Counted from the first letter of the stretch, positions 1 to 9,635 are shown. The stretch is DNA of 64,000 nt from Gynuella sp. (GCA_028282465.1 JANQHX010000012.1:1-64000); one strand, 5' to 3'. The notes: generated by a model from the letters alone, not told the origin. Numbers and translations are program-made.

Positions 1-245
1 ATCCAGGCAATTACGCAGATGTTGTTTTACTAACACCGACGGAAGAATTCATTCGTCACCTCCCTTTCGGAAAAATTCCAGACCGCAAAGACTTCCAAAA
101 GTTAAATGACAGTGCTCGCATGCATTACTGGCGTAACTGTATCTCGCTGGGTGAGCGCATGGCCGATGACTTTCATGAATTAGTTCATAGCGACCGTTTG
201 AGTTTGGAGGTCAAACTCCTAGAACCTGGAAAGTTAAAGGGCTAG
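1..245 (+). CDS. 3' end of an unidentified protein gene (partial)
   Basis: The third forward frame is open from the window edge to a TAG at 243-245, giving the last 80 residues of a protein whose start lies outside the window. The fragment is soluble-looking, rich in charged residues, with a segment reading TPTEEFIRHLPFGKIPDRK and a later YWRNCISLGERM. I do not recognise the family. It converges on the minus-strand operon that ends at 279, with only 33 bases between the stop codons. The frame is a confident call, the function unknown. Confidence 0.7.
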   Translation, partial: PGNYADVVLLTPTEEFIRHLPFGKIPDRKDFQKLNDSARMHYWRNCISLGERMADDFHELVHSDRLSLEVKLLEPGKLKG

Positions 246-278
246 ATACCGCATGTGAAATTGGTTGTGACTTTTCAA

Positions 279-677
279 CTACAACCAGATGACTCCCAAT
301 AAGTGCACAACAGCGAAACATAAAACCACCAGTGAACTCAGCACCATAAATCGGCTTCTAAAAATCTTAACCCAGGGAGCAAGTAACAGTGGATAAATTG
401 CACGAATCAAATAAATAGCTGTAACTGCATACACTATTTCTAAATTCATCCACAACTCTGGCCCAAAACCTCCGAGACTTAAGCAGTAGAAACCCCAAGT
501 CAACAACACGCCAGCAATGGCTAATGTCACTAATGGCGGCACAAGAGAATTTTGTTCAGCCATGGCAGCCATTTTTTCTCCTGCACCAAACATCAAATAA
601 TATTTAGGCCCACCAATAATAATTAACAAATGTAATATCGCCGCACCTATGTTTAGTAATCCAGCCAGTAACAACAT
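279..677 (-). CDS. Small four-helix membrane protein, last gene of the TetR operon
   Basis: This 132-residue protein is almost wholly hydrophobic, with four predicted membrane segments (about residues 3-22, 47-68, 80-100, 110-130). The ATG at 677 follows an AGGAAA ribosome site and lies 2 bases after the tetR stop, so it is almost certainly co-transcribed and probably translationally coupled. No catalytic motif is visible. Its pairing with a TetR regulator and another small membrane protein (DUF6463-like) suggests a membrane-stress or lipophilic-compound response, but that is inference from context only. Confidence 0.75.
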   Translation of the reverse strand: MLLLAGLLNIGAAILHLLIIIGGPKYYLMFGAGEKMAAMAEQNSLVPPLVTLAIAGVLLTWGFYCLSLGGFGPELWMNLEIVYAVTAIYLIRAIYPLLLAPWVKIFRSRFMVLSSLVVLCFAVVHLLGVIWL

Positions 678-679
678 AT

Positions 680-1222
680 TTATTTTCCTGGGTTAGCTAG
701 TAACATTTCTCTTAACATCTGATTCATATCTTGCCATTCTTGTTGCGAAATCACTTCGTTCAACTGCTGTGCACCTACGTAATGAGCATAGGCAGTTTTC
801 GCAATTAGATTTGCATTACCATTAGGACCAACAACTGCAGAAATTATTTTTTCTAAATAACCAATACGTTCGTTATCTACCTTTTTAACAACACGTTTAA
901 CCGCTGCTTCGTATTGCGCCCAATTGCGTATAGCCTTTTCTGTACCAGTTTCAATACCAATGGTTAACGAATCGAGCACCTGACTTTTTTGATCATAGGA
1001 TTGAACCTTTTCCGTCTCAGCAATAATACTTTGAGTATTCTGTTCTCGCCAAAACGCTAGCAGACTATTAACGTATTCATCACGATTTTTAAAATGATGA
1101 TAAAACGAACCCTTGCTAATTTTTGCGGCTTGGCAAAGTCGATCAATTTTAATTTCGCTGGGCCCTTTTTTTATTAACAATCTCAGGCCCAGTTCAAGCC
1201 ATTGCTCTTTGCTTACCTTCAT
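680..1222 (-). CDS. TetR/AcrR-family transcriptional repressor
   Basis: A 180-residue one-component regulator. Residues 1-55 form a typical TetR helix-turn-helix: the segment IDRLCQAAKISKGSFYHHFKNRDEYV matches the family consensus with the SKGSFYHHF recognition helix. The C-terminal 120 residues are a variable helical ligand/dimer domain. Its start overlaps the stop of the upstream DUF6463-like gene by 4 bases (ATGA), so the two are co-translated. A perfect palindrome covering the -10 element of the operon promoter at 1642-1670 is the obvious target, so the operon is probably autorepressed. The inducing ligand cannot be told from the sequence. Confidence 0.92.
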   Translation of the reverse strand: MKVSKEQWLELGLRLLIKKGPSEIKIDRLCQAAKISKGSFYHHFKNRDEYVNSLLAFWREQNTQSIIAETEKVQSYDQKSQVLDSLTIGIETGTEKAIRNWAQYEAAVKRVVKKVDNERIGYLEKIISAVVGPNGNANLIAKTAYAHYVGAQQLNEVISQQEWQDMNQMLREMLLANPGK

Positions 1223-1611
1223 GATTTGGGCAAACTAAATCTGTTCGCTGGGTTAAAAATAATGACGAAAGCTTGAGGTATGAATAGCCAAGCACCTGAT
1301 TGAGGCTCTACGACTGCACAAGCCAGCCCTGCGAACAAAAATACATAACCAATTATATGTGGCAAAGGTTGCTGTAGTCTTTGATGCCAAAGATGCATTA
1401 GATATCCTAACAACATCCAGAAAAAGCCTAATAATAAGAACCAGGTAATTGCACTTCGGTCGTAATGCACCCCGGCACCATTCTGTATGGTGTCCCACCA
1501 ACCGTCTTCATGCATGGAAACCAACACAGGCCATCCGAATATCAATCCCACTAGGTTGTGTAACACACCAGTCATTATCAAAAGAATACCGCTATATTTC
1601 GTCCAATCCAT
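1219..1611 (-). CDS. DUF6463-like small membrane protein, first gene of the TetR operon
   Basis: The reading frame is open further upstream to 1665, but that extension would run through the operator; the ATG at 1611 (MDWTKYSGILLI) gives the natural start of a 130-residue protein. It shows four hydrophobic helices with conserved-looking SGILLIMTGVLHNLVG and WFLLLGFFWMLLGYL segments, resembling the DUF6463 family of uncharacterised membrane proteins. It is the first gene of a three-gene operon with tetR and another small membrane protein. Function unknown; the family assignment is from memory of the pattern. Confidence 0.7.
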   Translation of the reverse strand: MDWTKYSGILLIMTGVLHNLVGLIFGWPVLVSMHEDGWWDTIQNGAGVHYDRSAITWFLLLGFFWMLLGYLMHLWHQRLQQPLPHIIGYVFLFAGLACAVVEPQSGAWLFIPQAFVIIFNPANRFSLPKS

Positions 1612-1627
1612 TATCTCAATCCTCTCA

Positions 1628-1656
1628 AATACATACCATACAGTATGGTATGTATT
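1628..1656. promoter_or_regulatory. Perfect palindromic operator, likely TetR-family binding site
   Basis: Two 14-base arms (AATACATACCATAC and GTATGGTATGTATT) flank a single central A, a perfect 29-base inverted repeat. Length, odd centre and TACCATAC core fit TetR-family operators. It lies 17 bases upstream of the first gene of the operon that encodes a TetR protein and covers the -10 element of that operon's best promoter, so binding would block transcription. Confidence 0.85.
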
Positions 1657-1670
1657 CGCATTCATGTAAA
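1642..1670 (-). promoter_or_regulatory. Sigma-70-type promoter of the TetR operon
   Basis: On the minus strand TTTACA (1670-1665) is followed after 17 bases by CATACT (1647-1642), with a predicted start near 1635. The -10 box lies inside the palindromic operator, the standard layout for steric repression. Confidence 0.55.
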
Positions 1671-1848
1671 CCTATTTATCTCAAGCGACCATCCCAATAT
1701 ATTTCACATTGAAAATTATTAATATTTTTATTTGACACATGGTATTTTATTCATTACTTTATATAAAATACATTGTGTAATGTTATTTAAGCATGACTCA
1801 AACACCATGTTTGGTTCAAAAAACAGGCAATATCTAGAGGAGAAGCAC

Positions 1849-2658
1849 ATGAAAGACTTCAAAGATAAGGTAGTTGTAATCACTGGCGGAGCAACGGGTA
1901 TCGGTTTTTCGTTCGCAAAACGATTTGGCAATGAAGGTGCGAAAGTCGTTATTGCAGCCAGGAGACAAAACAGAATTGATGACGCAGTTGCCAAGCTTAA
2001 GAGCATGGGCATTGAAGCCTCTGGAACAGCTTGTGACGTGACCAAACGAGAAGATATAGAGGCCTTAGCAGATTATGCCTGGAATCAATATGAGGAAGTT
2101 CATGCCATTGTTAACAACGCAGGTGTTGGCCCTTTGATGAAGTCTGTTATTGATGCGACGGACGAAGAAATCATGAGTGTACTGAATATCAATTTGATGG
2201 GTGTGTGGCACGGCGTACAAGTGTTTGGCAAGCGATTCCGCGAACAGGGAGTTGCCAGTGCTATTTATAATGTCGGCTCGGAAAACAGCTTATTCGACGG
2301 GGTTCCAATGGGAGGCGAATATGTGGTTAGCAAGCATGGTGTTCTTGCCTTAACAGATATTCTCAGAAAAGAAGTACCAGACTTTATTGATGTTGGATTG
2401 ATCTGCCCTGGTCTGGTTAATTCAGAGTTAGGAGATGGTGGTATTCAAGTGGGTATGGATACAGATAAATATACTGATGTGGCAATACAGCAGATAAAAG
2501 CAGGCAAATTCTACATTGTGTCTCATGCTTACAACATGGCAAGAATTGAGGAACGCTTCGGTGAAATGAAAACTGCGTTCGATACTTATGCGCCCCGTTA
2601 TGAAAATGATGTCGAATTTGATGTAAGAACCATTTTCGAAAAGACGTCAGGACATTAG
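1849..2658 (+). CDS. Short-chain dehydrogenase/reductase (SDR)
   Basis: A 269-residue NAD(P)-dependent oxidoreductase of the classical SDR fold. The cofactor motif TGGATGIGFSFA is at about residues 11-22, NNAGVG at about 88-93, and the catalytic triad region contains the Ser of NVGSENS and YVVSK (Tyr/Lys) near residue 160. The frame is open upstream to 1732, but the ATG at 1849 is preceded by AGAGGAGAAG and starts exactly where the SDR fold starts. It is divergent from the TetR operon and followed by a second SDR gene 85 bases downstream, so the two may form a small operon. Substrate unknown. Confidence 0.9.
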   Translation: MKDFKDKVVVITGGATGIGFSFAKRFGNEGAKVVIAARRQNRIDDAVAKLKSMGIEASGTACDVTKREDIEALADYAWNQYEEVHAIVNNAGVGPLMKSVIDATDEEIMSVLNINLMGVWHGVQVFGKRFREQGVASAIYNVGSENSLFDGVPMGGEYVVSKHGVLALTDILRKEVPDFIDVGLICPGLVNSELGDGGIQVGMDTDKYTDVAIQQIKAGKFYIVSHAYNMARIEERFGEMKTAFDTYAPRYENDVEFDVRTIFEKTSGH

Positions 2659-2742
2659 TTTTTAAACAGGGCTTGAGCAGCTAGCAACCAATATTTTAAC
2701 AACTTGTTAATACATACTTTATTAGAGCAACTAGGAATTATT

Positions 2743-3711
2743 ATGACAAATCAAATTGAAACTATTCATCTAGACGCCGTACTTAAAAACCATGGCCAAG
2801 ATATGAGCTCAAAAACAATTGCAATTACTGGAACCACTTCAGGCACTGGCTTCATTGCAGCTAGAGAATTAGCCAAGCTTGGAGCAGAAGTTATTTTACT
2901 TAACCGTGATAGCTCCAGAGCAGAAAAAAGTTTAGAAGATTTAAAGAAACTGGTTCCTGGTGGCCGATTTGTTCAAATCTCTTGTGACCTACAAAATTTC
3001 GAAAGCGTTAGAAATGCTGTTGCGCAAGTATTGGAAAAATATAACCAGCTAGATATTCTTATTAACAACGCGGGTGTTATGGCATTAGAGGACTATGCAA
3101 CAACTGACGGGTACGATGTACAGATGCAAACAAATGTACTATCTCATTTCTTGATATCAAAAGGCCTTTTCCAATTACTCAAAAAATCTTCCGATGGACG
3201 CATTGTCAATCATACATCCATGGCAAGACTGGGTGGGCCTTTGGAACCTAAGTATTTTGGACCCAACGGCGGAAACTTGGGAGGCGATAATTCAGCCGAG
3301 GGAATGATGTCTGGCCCAAGATGGGAGCGTTACCACCAATCTAAGCTATCCAATTTTATTTTTACTTATGCCCTCAAACAGAAACTTGAGTCGGCAGGTG
3401 TTGAAAACGTAATTACTTTAGTTGCACACCCTGGTTTTGCTGCTACTAATTTACAAGTGACCACGGCTGAAAGTGGCGGACTAGAGTTAAGCCCAGAAAT
3501 GATGAGCCAAGCACAATCTGCGGAAGATGGTGCAACAGGGATATTACGAGCAGCGATAGACCCAGAGTCTAAATCAGGTGAGTTTTATGGCCCTGAAGGC
3601 TGGAAAGGCTATCCAGACATTAGAACACCGGAAGCAGACTTAGTAACTCAGCAAAACATAGATATTTTTTGGGAAGGCTGTGAAGCAGCAGTTGGATCCT
3701 TCGAAATATAG
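2743..3711 (+). CDS. SDR-family oxidoreductase, retinol-dehydrogenase-like
   Basis: A 322-residue protein from the ATG at 2743, preceded by AGGAATT. It has TGTTSGTGFIAA as the dinucleotide-binding loop (residues about 29-40), NNAGVM near residue 108, an SM active-site pair (NHTSMARLGG) and YHQSK as the catalytic Tyr/Lys. The longer substrate loop and the order of motifs resemble the retinol dehydrogenase/WW-domain oxidoreductase-like SDRs common in bacteria. It follows another SDR gene on the same strand. The physiological substrate cannot be inferred. Confidence 0.88.
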   Translation: MTNQIETIHLDAVLKNHGQDMSSKTIAITGTTSGTGFIAARELAKLGAEVILLNRDSSRAEKSLEDLKKLVPGGRFVQISCDLQNFESVRNAVAQVLEKYNQLDILINNAGVMALEDYATTDGYDVQMQTNVLSHFLISKGLFQLLKKSSDGRIVNHTSMARLGGPLEPKYFGPNGGNLGGDNSAEGMMSGPRWERYHQSKLSNFIFTYALKQKLESAGVENVITLVAHPGFAATNLQVTTAESGGLELSPEMMSQAQSAEDGATGILRAAIDPESKSGEFYGPEGWKGYPDIRTPEADLVTQQNIDIFWEGCEAAVGSFEI

Positions 3712-3936
3712 TCGGGCTAATTACTGCTTTAGTTTGTCAACTAAGAAATTCTTCTAGAACTAAAAGTAGAAACTGACTTTATAAACCTTTAGTCATAATC
3801 TTATAGATGACTATATGTATTTGCCTATCAGAGCCCGTATCATTTTATAGGATCAACGATAGGCAAGCATATAAACGAAAAAGAACTCAAAACCTTAGCC
3901 AATAAAGCCGCTAAATACTTAGCGAATTAACCCCAA
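3712..3936. other. Intergenic region with no confident feature
   Basis: The 225 bases between the second SDR gene and the convergent small membrane-anchored gene are AT-rich. A short forward frame ending in a TAA near 3930 encodes an ELKTLANKAAKYLAN tail but has no credible start, so it is either chance or a remnant. I see no terminator with a clear T-tract. Confidence 0.4.
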
Positions 3937-4323
3937 CTATTTACCCGAAAACTTTCTTACGAATGTATCAGCTGTGACTAAGGCCACTTGACGATCAATT
4001 AATTCACCGTCTGGATTGAAGAACAAGACATCAGCAGAACGGGCTTGGAAGCGCCGTCTAAAATTATCAGTGGTTGGATCACCATCTTTAGCAATCAAAA
4101 AATTAACGGTTTCTCCCAACACATCCCGTGCCTTATTGATTTCAGTTGCCTGTTGATTACTCACTACCAGCCCGGGATCGTAAATGAACACGACTGAGTT
4201 TTGCCCGTTGCCAACCTTGTCTAAATCCATATCAATTGACTTTGGCATGATGCTCAGAGAAATGACGATCAGAGCAACAATTGATAAAGTGACCCAGAGA
4301 AATTTATTTTTTAATATTTTCAT
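3937..4323 (-). CDS. Membrane-anchored protein with thioredoxin-like fold features
   Basis: From the ATG at 4323 the product is 128 residues: a short basic N-terminus, one membrane helix (about residues 9-26), then a periplasmic domain. The domain has a strand-like VVFIYDPGLVV, a helix, VNFLIAKDGDP, and ADVLFFNPDGELIDRQVALVTADTF, a strand-helix order reminiscent of a degenerate thioredoxin fold without a CXXC pair. A longer frame reaches 4440 but would put 39 basic residues before the membrane anchor. No functional partner is evident; the family is not recognised. Confidence 0.6.
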   Translation of the reverse strand: MKILKNKFLWVTLSIVALIVISLSIMPKSIDMDLDKVGNGQNSVVFIYDPGLVVSNQQATEINKARDVLGETVNFLIAKDGDPTTDNFRRRFQARSADVLFFNPDGELIDRQVALVTADTFVRKFSGK

Positions 4324-4595
4324 CCGACTGATAAGATCCTTAAAACCACTGATAAGACACAAACATTCTAAATTGATTGATGAGCTTTTCAGCGTTACGC
4401 GAATTGCTTTCTTAAGCACTTTCACTAATTTTACATTCACGTTGAACTTTCCTAAGGCTCAATCACACCCACTCTATTCAGTTGCTAATGCTCACTGTGA
4501 CCTTTGTGAAGTCAGTTAAAGAGCATAACGTTAAAAAGGGTATATACTCTTAAACAGAAACATTTATTCCAGTGAAATGATTAAGAAGCAGAATA

Positions 4596-5705
4596 ATGGG
4601 TATATTAAAGAAAAGCTTGAAGGGAATTTTGTACACTTTTTTAGTGCTGGTGTTATTAGTAGTTTCTGTTCTCCTTTTTACTAATATTCATCCAACTTTT
4701 GGCGACTCCCCAAATGATGAGAGCCTAACCAAGATCAAGAACTCGATACACTTTCAAAACGGTAAATTTCAAAATTTAGTTACCACATCCATCATGACAC
4801 CCTCTGAAGATGATTACTCCATTACAGAGTTTTTATTCTCTCCGGAAGGAAAAAACCCGGAGGTACCATTACCTTCAGTAAAGCTCAACATCGACAATAT
4901 TAAGAACGAAACCTTCACATGGTTGGGGCATGCATCCGTGTTGATGAAAACAAGCAACCTAACGATTCTGACTGATCCTGTGTTTCATAGAGCATCACCA
5001 ATATTTATTGGCGGTGAGCCTTTTTCGTTAGAAAACCCACTCATGCTGGAAGATCTTCCTAAAATTGACGCGATCGCTATTTCTCATGACCACTATGATC
5101 ATTTGGAGTACCAAGGCATAAAACAACTTGCAAATAAAGTTGATAAGTTCTTTGTACCTTTAGGCGTTAAGGCCCATGTGATGAAATGGGGAGTGAATCA
5201 AGAAAATATCACTGAATTGGATTGGTACGAAAGTGCTATCTATAAAGGAGTTGAATTTACCTTAGTTCCAGCCAGACATTATAGTGGTAGAGGCATTACC
5301 AATGGCTATTCAACTCTGTGGGGAGGCTGGGTATTTAAATCAGACTCACAAAACGTCTTTTTCAGCGGAGACTCAGGCTACTTTGACGAATTTAAGGAGA
5401 TTGGAAATAGGTACGGCCCTTTTGATATAAGCTTTATCGATGCAGGTGCTTATAACCAATCATGGGCTCATGTGCATATGATGCCCGAAGAAAGTGTACA
5501 GGCCAGTATTGATGTAAACTCAAAAACCTATCTACCCATCGGATGGGCGAGATTTGATTTGGCACCTCATTTTTGGGATGCACCCATTATTAGAGCGACT
5601 AAAGAAGCTGAAAGATTAGGAGTAAACATTACCACGCCTTTGATAGGTCAAACCTTTTCAATAGACAATGCACCTAAAACTAAATGGTGGGAGCCTTTGC
5701 GTTAA
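4596..5705 (+). CDS. Membrane-anchored metallo-beta-lactamase-fold hydrolase (NAPE-PLD/UlaG-like)
   Basis: A 369-residue protein with an N-terminal membrane anchor (about residues 8-29). The catalytic domain begins with WLGHASVLMKTSNLTILTDPVF, typical of the NAPE-PLD/UlaG branch. It carries the di-metal motif SHDHYDHLEY (HxHxDH, near residue 165), PARHYSGRG, the FFSGDSGYF metal-bridging Asp, and a C-terminal HMMPEESVQA. The branch includes N-acyl-phosphatidylethanolamine phospholipase D and lactonase-like enzymes, so a phospholipid-related hydrolase facing the periplasm is plausible. It stands alone between convergent or divergent neighbours; the substrate is unproven. Confidence 0.85.
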   Translation: MGILKKSLKGILYTFLVLVLLVVSVLLFTNIHPTFGDSPNDESLTKIKNSIHFQNGKFQNLVTTSIMTPSEDDYSITEFLFSPEGKNPEVPLPSVKLNIDNIKNETFTWLGHASVLMKTSNLTILTDPVFHRASPIFIGGEPFSLENPLMLEDLPKIDAIAISHDHYDHLEYQGIKQLANKVDKFFVPLGVKAHVMKWGVNQENITELDWYESAIYKGVEFTLVPARHYSGRGITNGYSTLWGGWVFKSDSQNVFFSGDSGYFDEFKEIGNRYGPFDISFIDAGAYNQSWAHVHMMPEESVQASIDVNSKTYLPIGWARFDLAPHFWDAPIIRATKEAERLGVNITTPLIGQTFSIDNAPKTKWWEPLR

Positions 5706-5771
5706 GTTCAACTCAGAATTAGGCTCGACGCTTTCACTTTTATCTAGCAACTAGTCATACGAGATAGACCA

Positions 5772-6452
5772 TTAACGGCGAATAATTCGCAACCAATTAT
5801 AAATATTTAACAAACCTATTGCCGCTTGGCTTACATAGGTTAGTGCGCAGGCCCTAAGAATTTTTTTAACGGCTTTTAAATCCTTTTTATCTAAATATTC
5901 TCCGTCTACCAATACCGGGTAGGCTTTGCCGAAACTTGCATCAAACTCAACAGGTAATGTAGCGAGATGTACCAGTGTATTAACAAACATGCTTAATAAG
6001 ACGATCACAAGCAATAGAAATGCTAGCGGGTGCAGAAAGGGTAATAAACTCACAAACGGTAGAATTAATAGTGCTACTTGTGCAATCGCTTGAATGGCTG
6101 CGGCGGTTTTTGCGAGTTGAGTTCTATTGGTGAGTCTTTTGTCTCCCATACTGTGTTGCATAGCGTGCCCCACTTCATGGGCTGCCGTTGCCACAGCTGT
6201 GAGGCTTTTTTCATTCATCACATGGGGAGTGAGTCGAACGGTTTTGTCTATTGGATTGTAGGAATCGCCAGAGGGTATTTCTTCTAGTTTTACTTCGTTT
6301 AGATGGAACCGTTTAATGAGGTGGTCTGCGAGCTCACCCCCGGTACCGGATAAATCAGGGCGAGGTTTCGAGTATTTTTTTAGCACACGCTTCACCCATA
6401 GGTTAGGTCCGATTAACACTATGAGTAGTAAGGCAATGAGTAAAAAAATCAT
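5772..6452 (-). CDS. YugP-like neutral zinc metallopeptidase
   Basis: A 226-residue membrane protein with an N-terminal helix, the zinc motif HEVGHAMQH (HExxH, about residues 92-100), two further hydrophobic helices (about 118-160) and a conserved [12 protein letters not shown] segment. This is the pattern of the neutral zinc metallopeptidase family typified by Bacillus YugP. The start codon overlaps the dxs stop by 4 bases (ATGA), so it is translated from the isoprenoid operon although no link to that pathway is known. Residues C-terminal to FDASF lie on the far side of the membrane and end in a last hydrophobic segment. Confidence 0.88.
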   Translation of the reverse strand: MIFLLIALLLIVLIGPNLWVKRVLKKYSKPRPDLSGTGGELADHLIKRFHLNEVKLEEIPSGDSYNPIDKTVRLTPHVMNEKSLTAVATAAHEVGHAMQHSMGDKRLTNRTQLAKTAAAIQAIAQVALLILPFVSLLPFLHPLAFLLLVIVLLSMFVNTLVHLATLPVEFDASFGKAYPVLVDGEYLDKKDLKAVKKILRACALTYVSQAAIGLLNIYNWLRIIRR

Positions 6453-8332
6453 GTGATTCGCTTTAGTATTTTCTCTTTAATGCTTTGTGAATCTAGACCA
6501 GCATCTTCTAACAAGACGTTTGGCTTCCCATGTTCTAGATATTGATCTGGAATTCCCAAATTCAATAGGTTTGCCTGAATGCCCTGCTCAGCCAAAAATT
6601 CATTGACCGCTGAACCAGCACCAGCCATGGCTGAGTTTTCCTCTAAGGTCACAATCAGGCCATGGCTTTGTTGTATGGTTAGAACCGTTTTTTGGTCTAA
6701 TGGTTTAATAAAACGCATATTAACCACAGTTAGATCCAATTCTTCAGAAATTTCTAAAGCTTTATAAACCAAGGTACCAAAAGCCAACACAGCTACTTTT
6801 TTAGATTGGCTTTCTCTTAATATTTCTGATTCACCAATTGGCAACAGGTTCATGGTTTCTTGAATATCAGCCCCAATGCCAGTACCACGAGGATAGCGCA
6901 CGGCCGCTGGGCCTTGATGCTGGTAACCGGTATAAAGCATTTGCCTACATTCATTTTCATCTTTCGGTGCCATCACAATCATATTTGGAATGCAGCGCAA
7001 ATAAGAAAGATCAAAACTGCCAAAATGTGTCGGGCCATCTTCACCCACTAAGCCAGCTCGGTCGATGGCAAACAAAACATCTAAATTCATAATGGTGACA
7101 TCATGAATAAGTTGGTCATAAGCCCTTTGTAAAAATGTGGAATATATCGCGACTACCGGCTTTAACCCTTCGCATGCCATACCGGCTGCCAAGGTAACTG
7201 CATGCTGTTCGGCAATGCCCACATCGAAATATCGGTCAGGGTATTTTTCAGCGAAGGCTACCATGTCTGAGCCTTCTTTCATTGCCGGAGTAATGCCCAC
7301 TAATTTGGAATCCAACGCAGCCATGTCTGATAACCAATCGCCGAAAACTGAAGAGAATTTTTTTCCGGCCGATTTGTTTTCGCTCGGCTTTTGTTGCGGC
7401 TCTATCTTACTAATAGCATGGTATTTAATGGGCTCATCTTCAGCAGGAAGAAACCCTTTTCCTTTAGTTGTTGCCACATGAAGAAGTTTTGGGCCGTCCT
7501 GATCTTTTATATTTCTTAAGGTTTTAACCAAACTGACGACGTCATGGCCATCTGCTGGGCCAAAATATTGAAAGCCCAATTCTTCGAATAATGTGCCAGG
7601 GGTCACCATCCCCTTCATATGCTCTTCGGCCCGTTTAGCAAGCTCCCACACTGGAGGTATGGTGCCCAGTACTTTTTTGGAACCTTCACGCATATGTGAA
7701 TAGGTACGAGATGAAAAAATTCGACCAAAGGCCTTTTGCATTCCACCCACATTTTCAGAAATGGACATGTCGTTATCATTTAAAATAACAATCATGTCAG
7801 TCTCATCATGGCCGCCATGGTTAAGTGCTTCGAAAGCCATACCAGCAGTTAAGGCACCGTCTCCTATCACTGCAACGTGTTGACGATCATCACCCTTCAA
7901 ACGGCTGGCGATCGCCATACCTAAAGTAGCACCAATGGAGGTAGAAGAATGTCCAACGGTGAATGGATCAAATTCTGATTCGGCACGATTAGGGAATGCG
8001 GCTAGGCCGTCTTTATGACGTATGGTGGTCATTTTTTCGCGACGACCCGTTAGTATTTTGTGCGGGTAAGCTTGATGGCCTACATCCCAAACTAAACGAT
8101 CATCTGGAGTATCAAACACATAGTGCAAAGCTATCGTGAGTTCTACGACACCTAATCCTGCACCAAAATGTCCGCCGGACTGACCAACGGAATACAACAA
8201 AAACTCTCGTAATTCATCCGCTAGTATTTCTAACTCGCAGAGTTCCAACTGTTTTAAATCTTTCGGGGAAGAAACCTGATCTAACAGTGGGGTGTTCGGC
8301 CGTTCCCTGGGTATACGTTCAAATATTTTCAT
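6449..8332 (-). CDS. dxs: 1-deoxy-D-xylulose-5-phosphate synthase
   Basis: A 627-residue thiamine-diphosphate enzyme that condenses pyruvate and glyceraldehyde-3-phosphate, the first step of the MEP isoprenoid pathway, also feeding thiamine and pyridoxal synthesis. Visible motifs include [16 protein letters not shown], the ThDP/Mg site [18 protein letters not shown] with [20 protein letters not shown], the transketolase-type [15 protein letters not shown] and the C-terminal ATYR-like [11 protein letters not shown]. Length fits the family. It is the third gene of xseB-ispA-dxs, a gene order conserved across gammaproteobacteria, with 41 bases between ispA and dxs. Confidence 0.98.
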   Translation of the reverse strand: MKIFERIPRERPNTPLLDQVSSPKDLKQLELCELEILADELREFLLYSVGQSGGHFGAGLGVVELTIALHYVFDTPDDRLVWDVGHQAYPHKILTGRREKMTTIRHKDGLAAFPNRAESEFDPFTVGHSSTSIGATLGMAIASRLKGDDRQHVAVIGDGALTAGMAFEALNHGGHDETDMIVILNDNDMSISENVGGMQKAFGRIFSSRTYSHMREGSKKVLGTIPPVWELAKRAEEHMKGMVTPGTLFEELGFQYFGPADGHDVVSLVKTLRNIKDQDGPKLLHVATTKGKGFLPAEDEPIKYHAISKIEPQQKPSENKSAGKKFSSVFGDWLSDMAALDSKLVGITPAMKEGSDMVAFAEKYPDRYFDVGIAEQHAVTLAAGMACEGLKPVVAIYSTFLQRAYDQLIHDVTIMNLDVLFAIDRAGLVGEDGPTHFGSFDLSYLRCIPNMIVMAPKDENECRQMLYTGYQHQGPAAVRYPRGTGIGADIQETMNLLPIGESEILRESQSKKVAVLAFGTLVYKALEISEELDLTVVNMRFIKPLDQKTVLTIQQSHGLIVTLEENSAMAGAGSAVNEFLAEQGIQANLLNLGIPDQYLEHGKPNVLLEDAGLDSQSIKEKILKRIT

Positions 8333-8373
8333 TTATTTTTTTAATACAAAAAGCGCGCGCCAGTTTACACTAA

Positions 8374-9270
8374 TTAATGGTTACGGGTGAGTACGTATTG
8401 GGCGACATTTCTAAGCAATTGTGCCTTATGATCTAATTTTCTGAGGGCTTCTAAGGCTTTGTTTACTTCTAACTGGGCAGCGTCCTTTGCTCCTTGTAAT
8501 CCCAATAGACTTGGGTAGGTCGATTTGTGAAGATTTTGGTCTGATCCTTGAGGCTTTCCTAACACTTCGGTATCACCCTCAACATCTAAAACATCATCTA
8601 CAATTTGAAAAGCCAAACCCAGTGCTTTGCCATATTGGTTTAATTGCATCAGTTGTTCTGTTGAAACTGAATCGTTGCAGAGCGCACCCAATTCTAATGA
8701 CGCGGCAATTAAACAGCCGGTCTTGTGCAAGTGTAGATGCTGAAGCTGCTGCAAATTAAGATTGCTTTGTTCGCCCATTAAATCCAAATGCTGGCCACCA
8801 ACCATACCCTTAAAGCCAGCACTTTTTGAAAGGACACTAACCATCGCCAGTCTTTGTTGGGGGCTTAACTCAGCCTGATTTAAACCGTCAGACAGAAGTT
8901 CAAAGGCTAAGCTTTGCAGTCCATCGCCCACTAGAATAGCAGTCGCTTCATCATAAGCCACATGGCAAGTGGGCTTACCACGTCTCAACTCATCGTCGTC
9001 CATTGCTGGCAGATCGTCATGGACGAGAGAATAAGTATGCACTAGCTCCACAGCAATGGCCGGTATTAACCATCGATTGTCTGACACAGACATTGCTTGA
9101 GCAGCGGCGTAAACTAAATAAGGCCGTAACCTTTTTCCTCCCGCCATCAAACAGTATTTGGTGGCATCAGCAAGGTGATCAGCTCCTTCTGGAAACCTGG
9201 AGATGACAGACTGCAGTTGGTCTTCGAAGTTACCTTTAAAAACCGCAAGTTCGTCCGTAAATTCAGTCAT
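8374..9270 (-). CDS. ispA: Farnesyl/geranyl diphosphate synthase
   Basis: A 298-residue all-helical prenyl transferase that adds isopentenyl diphosphate to allylic diphosphates to make farnesyl diphosphate. The first aspartate-rich motif is DDLPAMDDDELRRGKP and the second is FQIVDDVLDVEGD; GGKRLRPYLVY and KTGCLI are also present, as expected for the family. It lies between xseB, with which it overlaps by 8 bases, and dxs, and the three are plainly co-transcribed. Confidence 0.97.
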   Translation of the reverse strand: MTEFTDELAVFKGNFEDQLQSVISRFPEGADHLADATKYCLMAGGKRLRPYLVYAAAQAMSVSDNRWLIPAIAVELVHTYSLVHDDLPAMDDDELRRGKPTCHVAYDEATAILVGDGLQSLAFELLSDGLNQAELSPQQRLAMVSVLSKSAGFKGMVGGQHLDLMGEQSNLNLQQLQHLHLHKTGCLIAASLELGALCNDSVSTEQLMQLNQYGKALGLAFQIVDDVLDVEGDTEVLGKPQGSDQNLHKSTYPSLLGLQGAKDAAQLEVNKALEALRKLDHKAQLLRNVAQYVLTRNH

Positions 9271-9508
9271 TGGGGCTATCGTCGATAAATGGCTTTAACT
9301 CTGCCACACCATTTTCTTCAACTAAAATACTTACCCGCTGCTTGGCCTCTTGCAGAGATTTTTGACAGCCTCGAATTAAGCCGATGCCCTGCTCAAAAGA
9401 TTTAAGGGAGTCTTCAAGGCTGAGTTGACCAGATTCCATTTTTTGAACTAAAGCCTCTAACTGCTCCATTGACTGTTCAAAGTTGATGTTTTTTTGATCT
9501 TCAGACAT
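9263..9508 (-). CDS. xseB: Exodeoxyribonuclease VII small subunit
   Basis: An 81-residue protein from the ATG at 9508 (MSEDQKNINFEQ). It contains the XseB core FEQSMEQLEALVQKMESGQL and LEDSLKSFEQGIGLIRGCQ, a helical hairpin that wraps XseA. The open frame runs upstream to 9718, but that region lies inside the divergent pomA gene and is not coding. It is the first gene of xseB-ispA-dxs-metallopeptidase and overlaps ispA by 8 bases, implying translational coupling. XseA is not in this window. Confidence 0.95.
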   Translation of the reverse strand: MSEDQKNINFEQSMEQLEALVQKMESGQLSLEDSLKSFEQGIGLIRGCQKSLQEAKQRVSILVEENGVAELKPFIDDSPND

Positions 9509-9635
9509 AGAAATTCCGGCCGACAAATAAAGAGCGGCAACCCTACTAAAGCGCGCTTTCATGGTCAATTGCCTTGCACTCTCTGCTGATTGTCTAGACT
9601 GAATAAAAAGATACATATTTTTACCGGAGGGTAAT

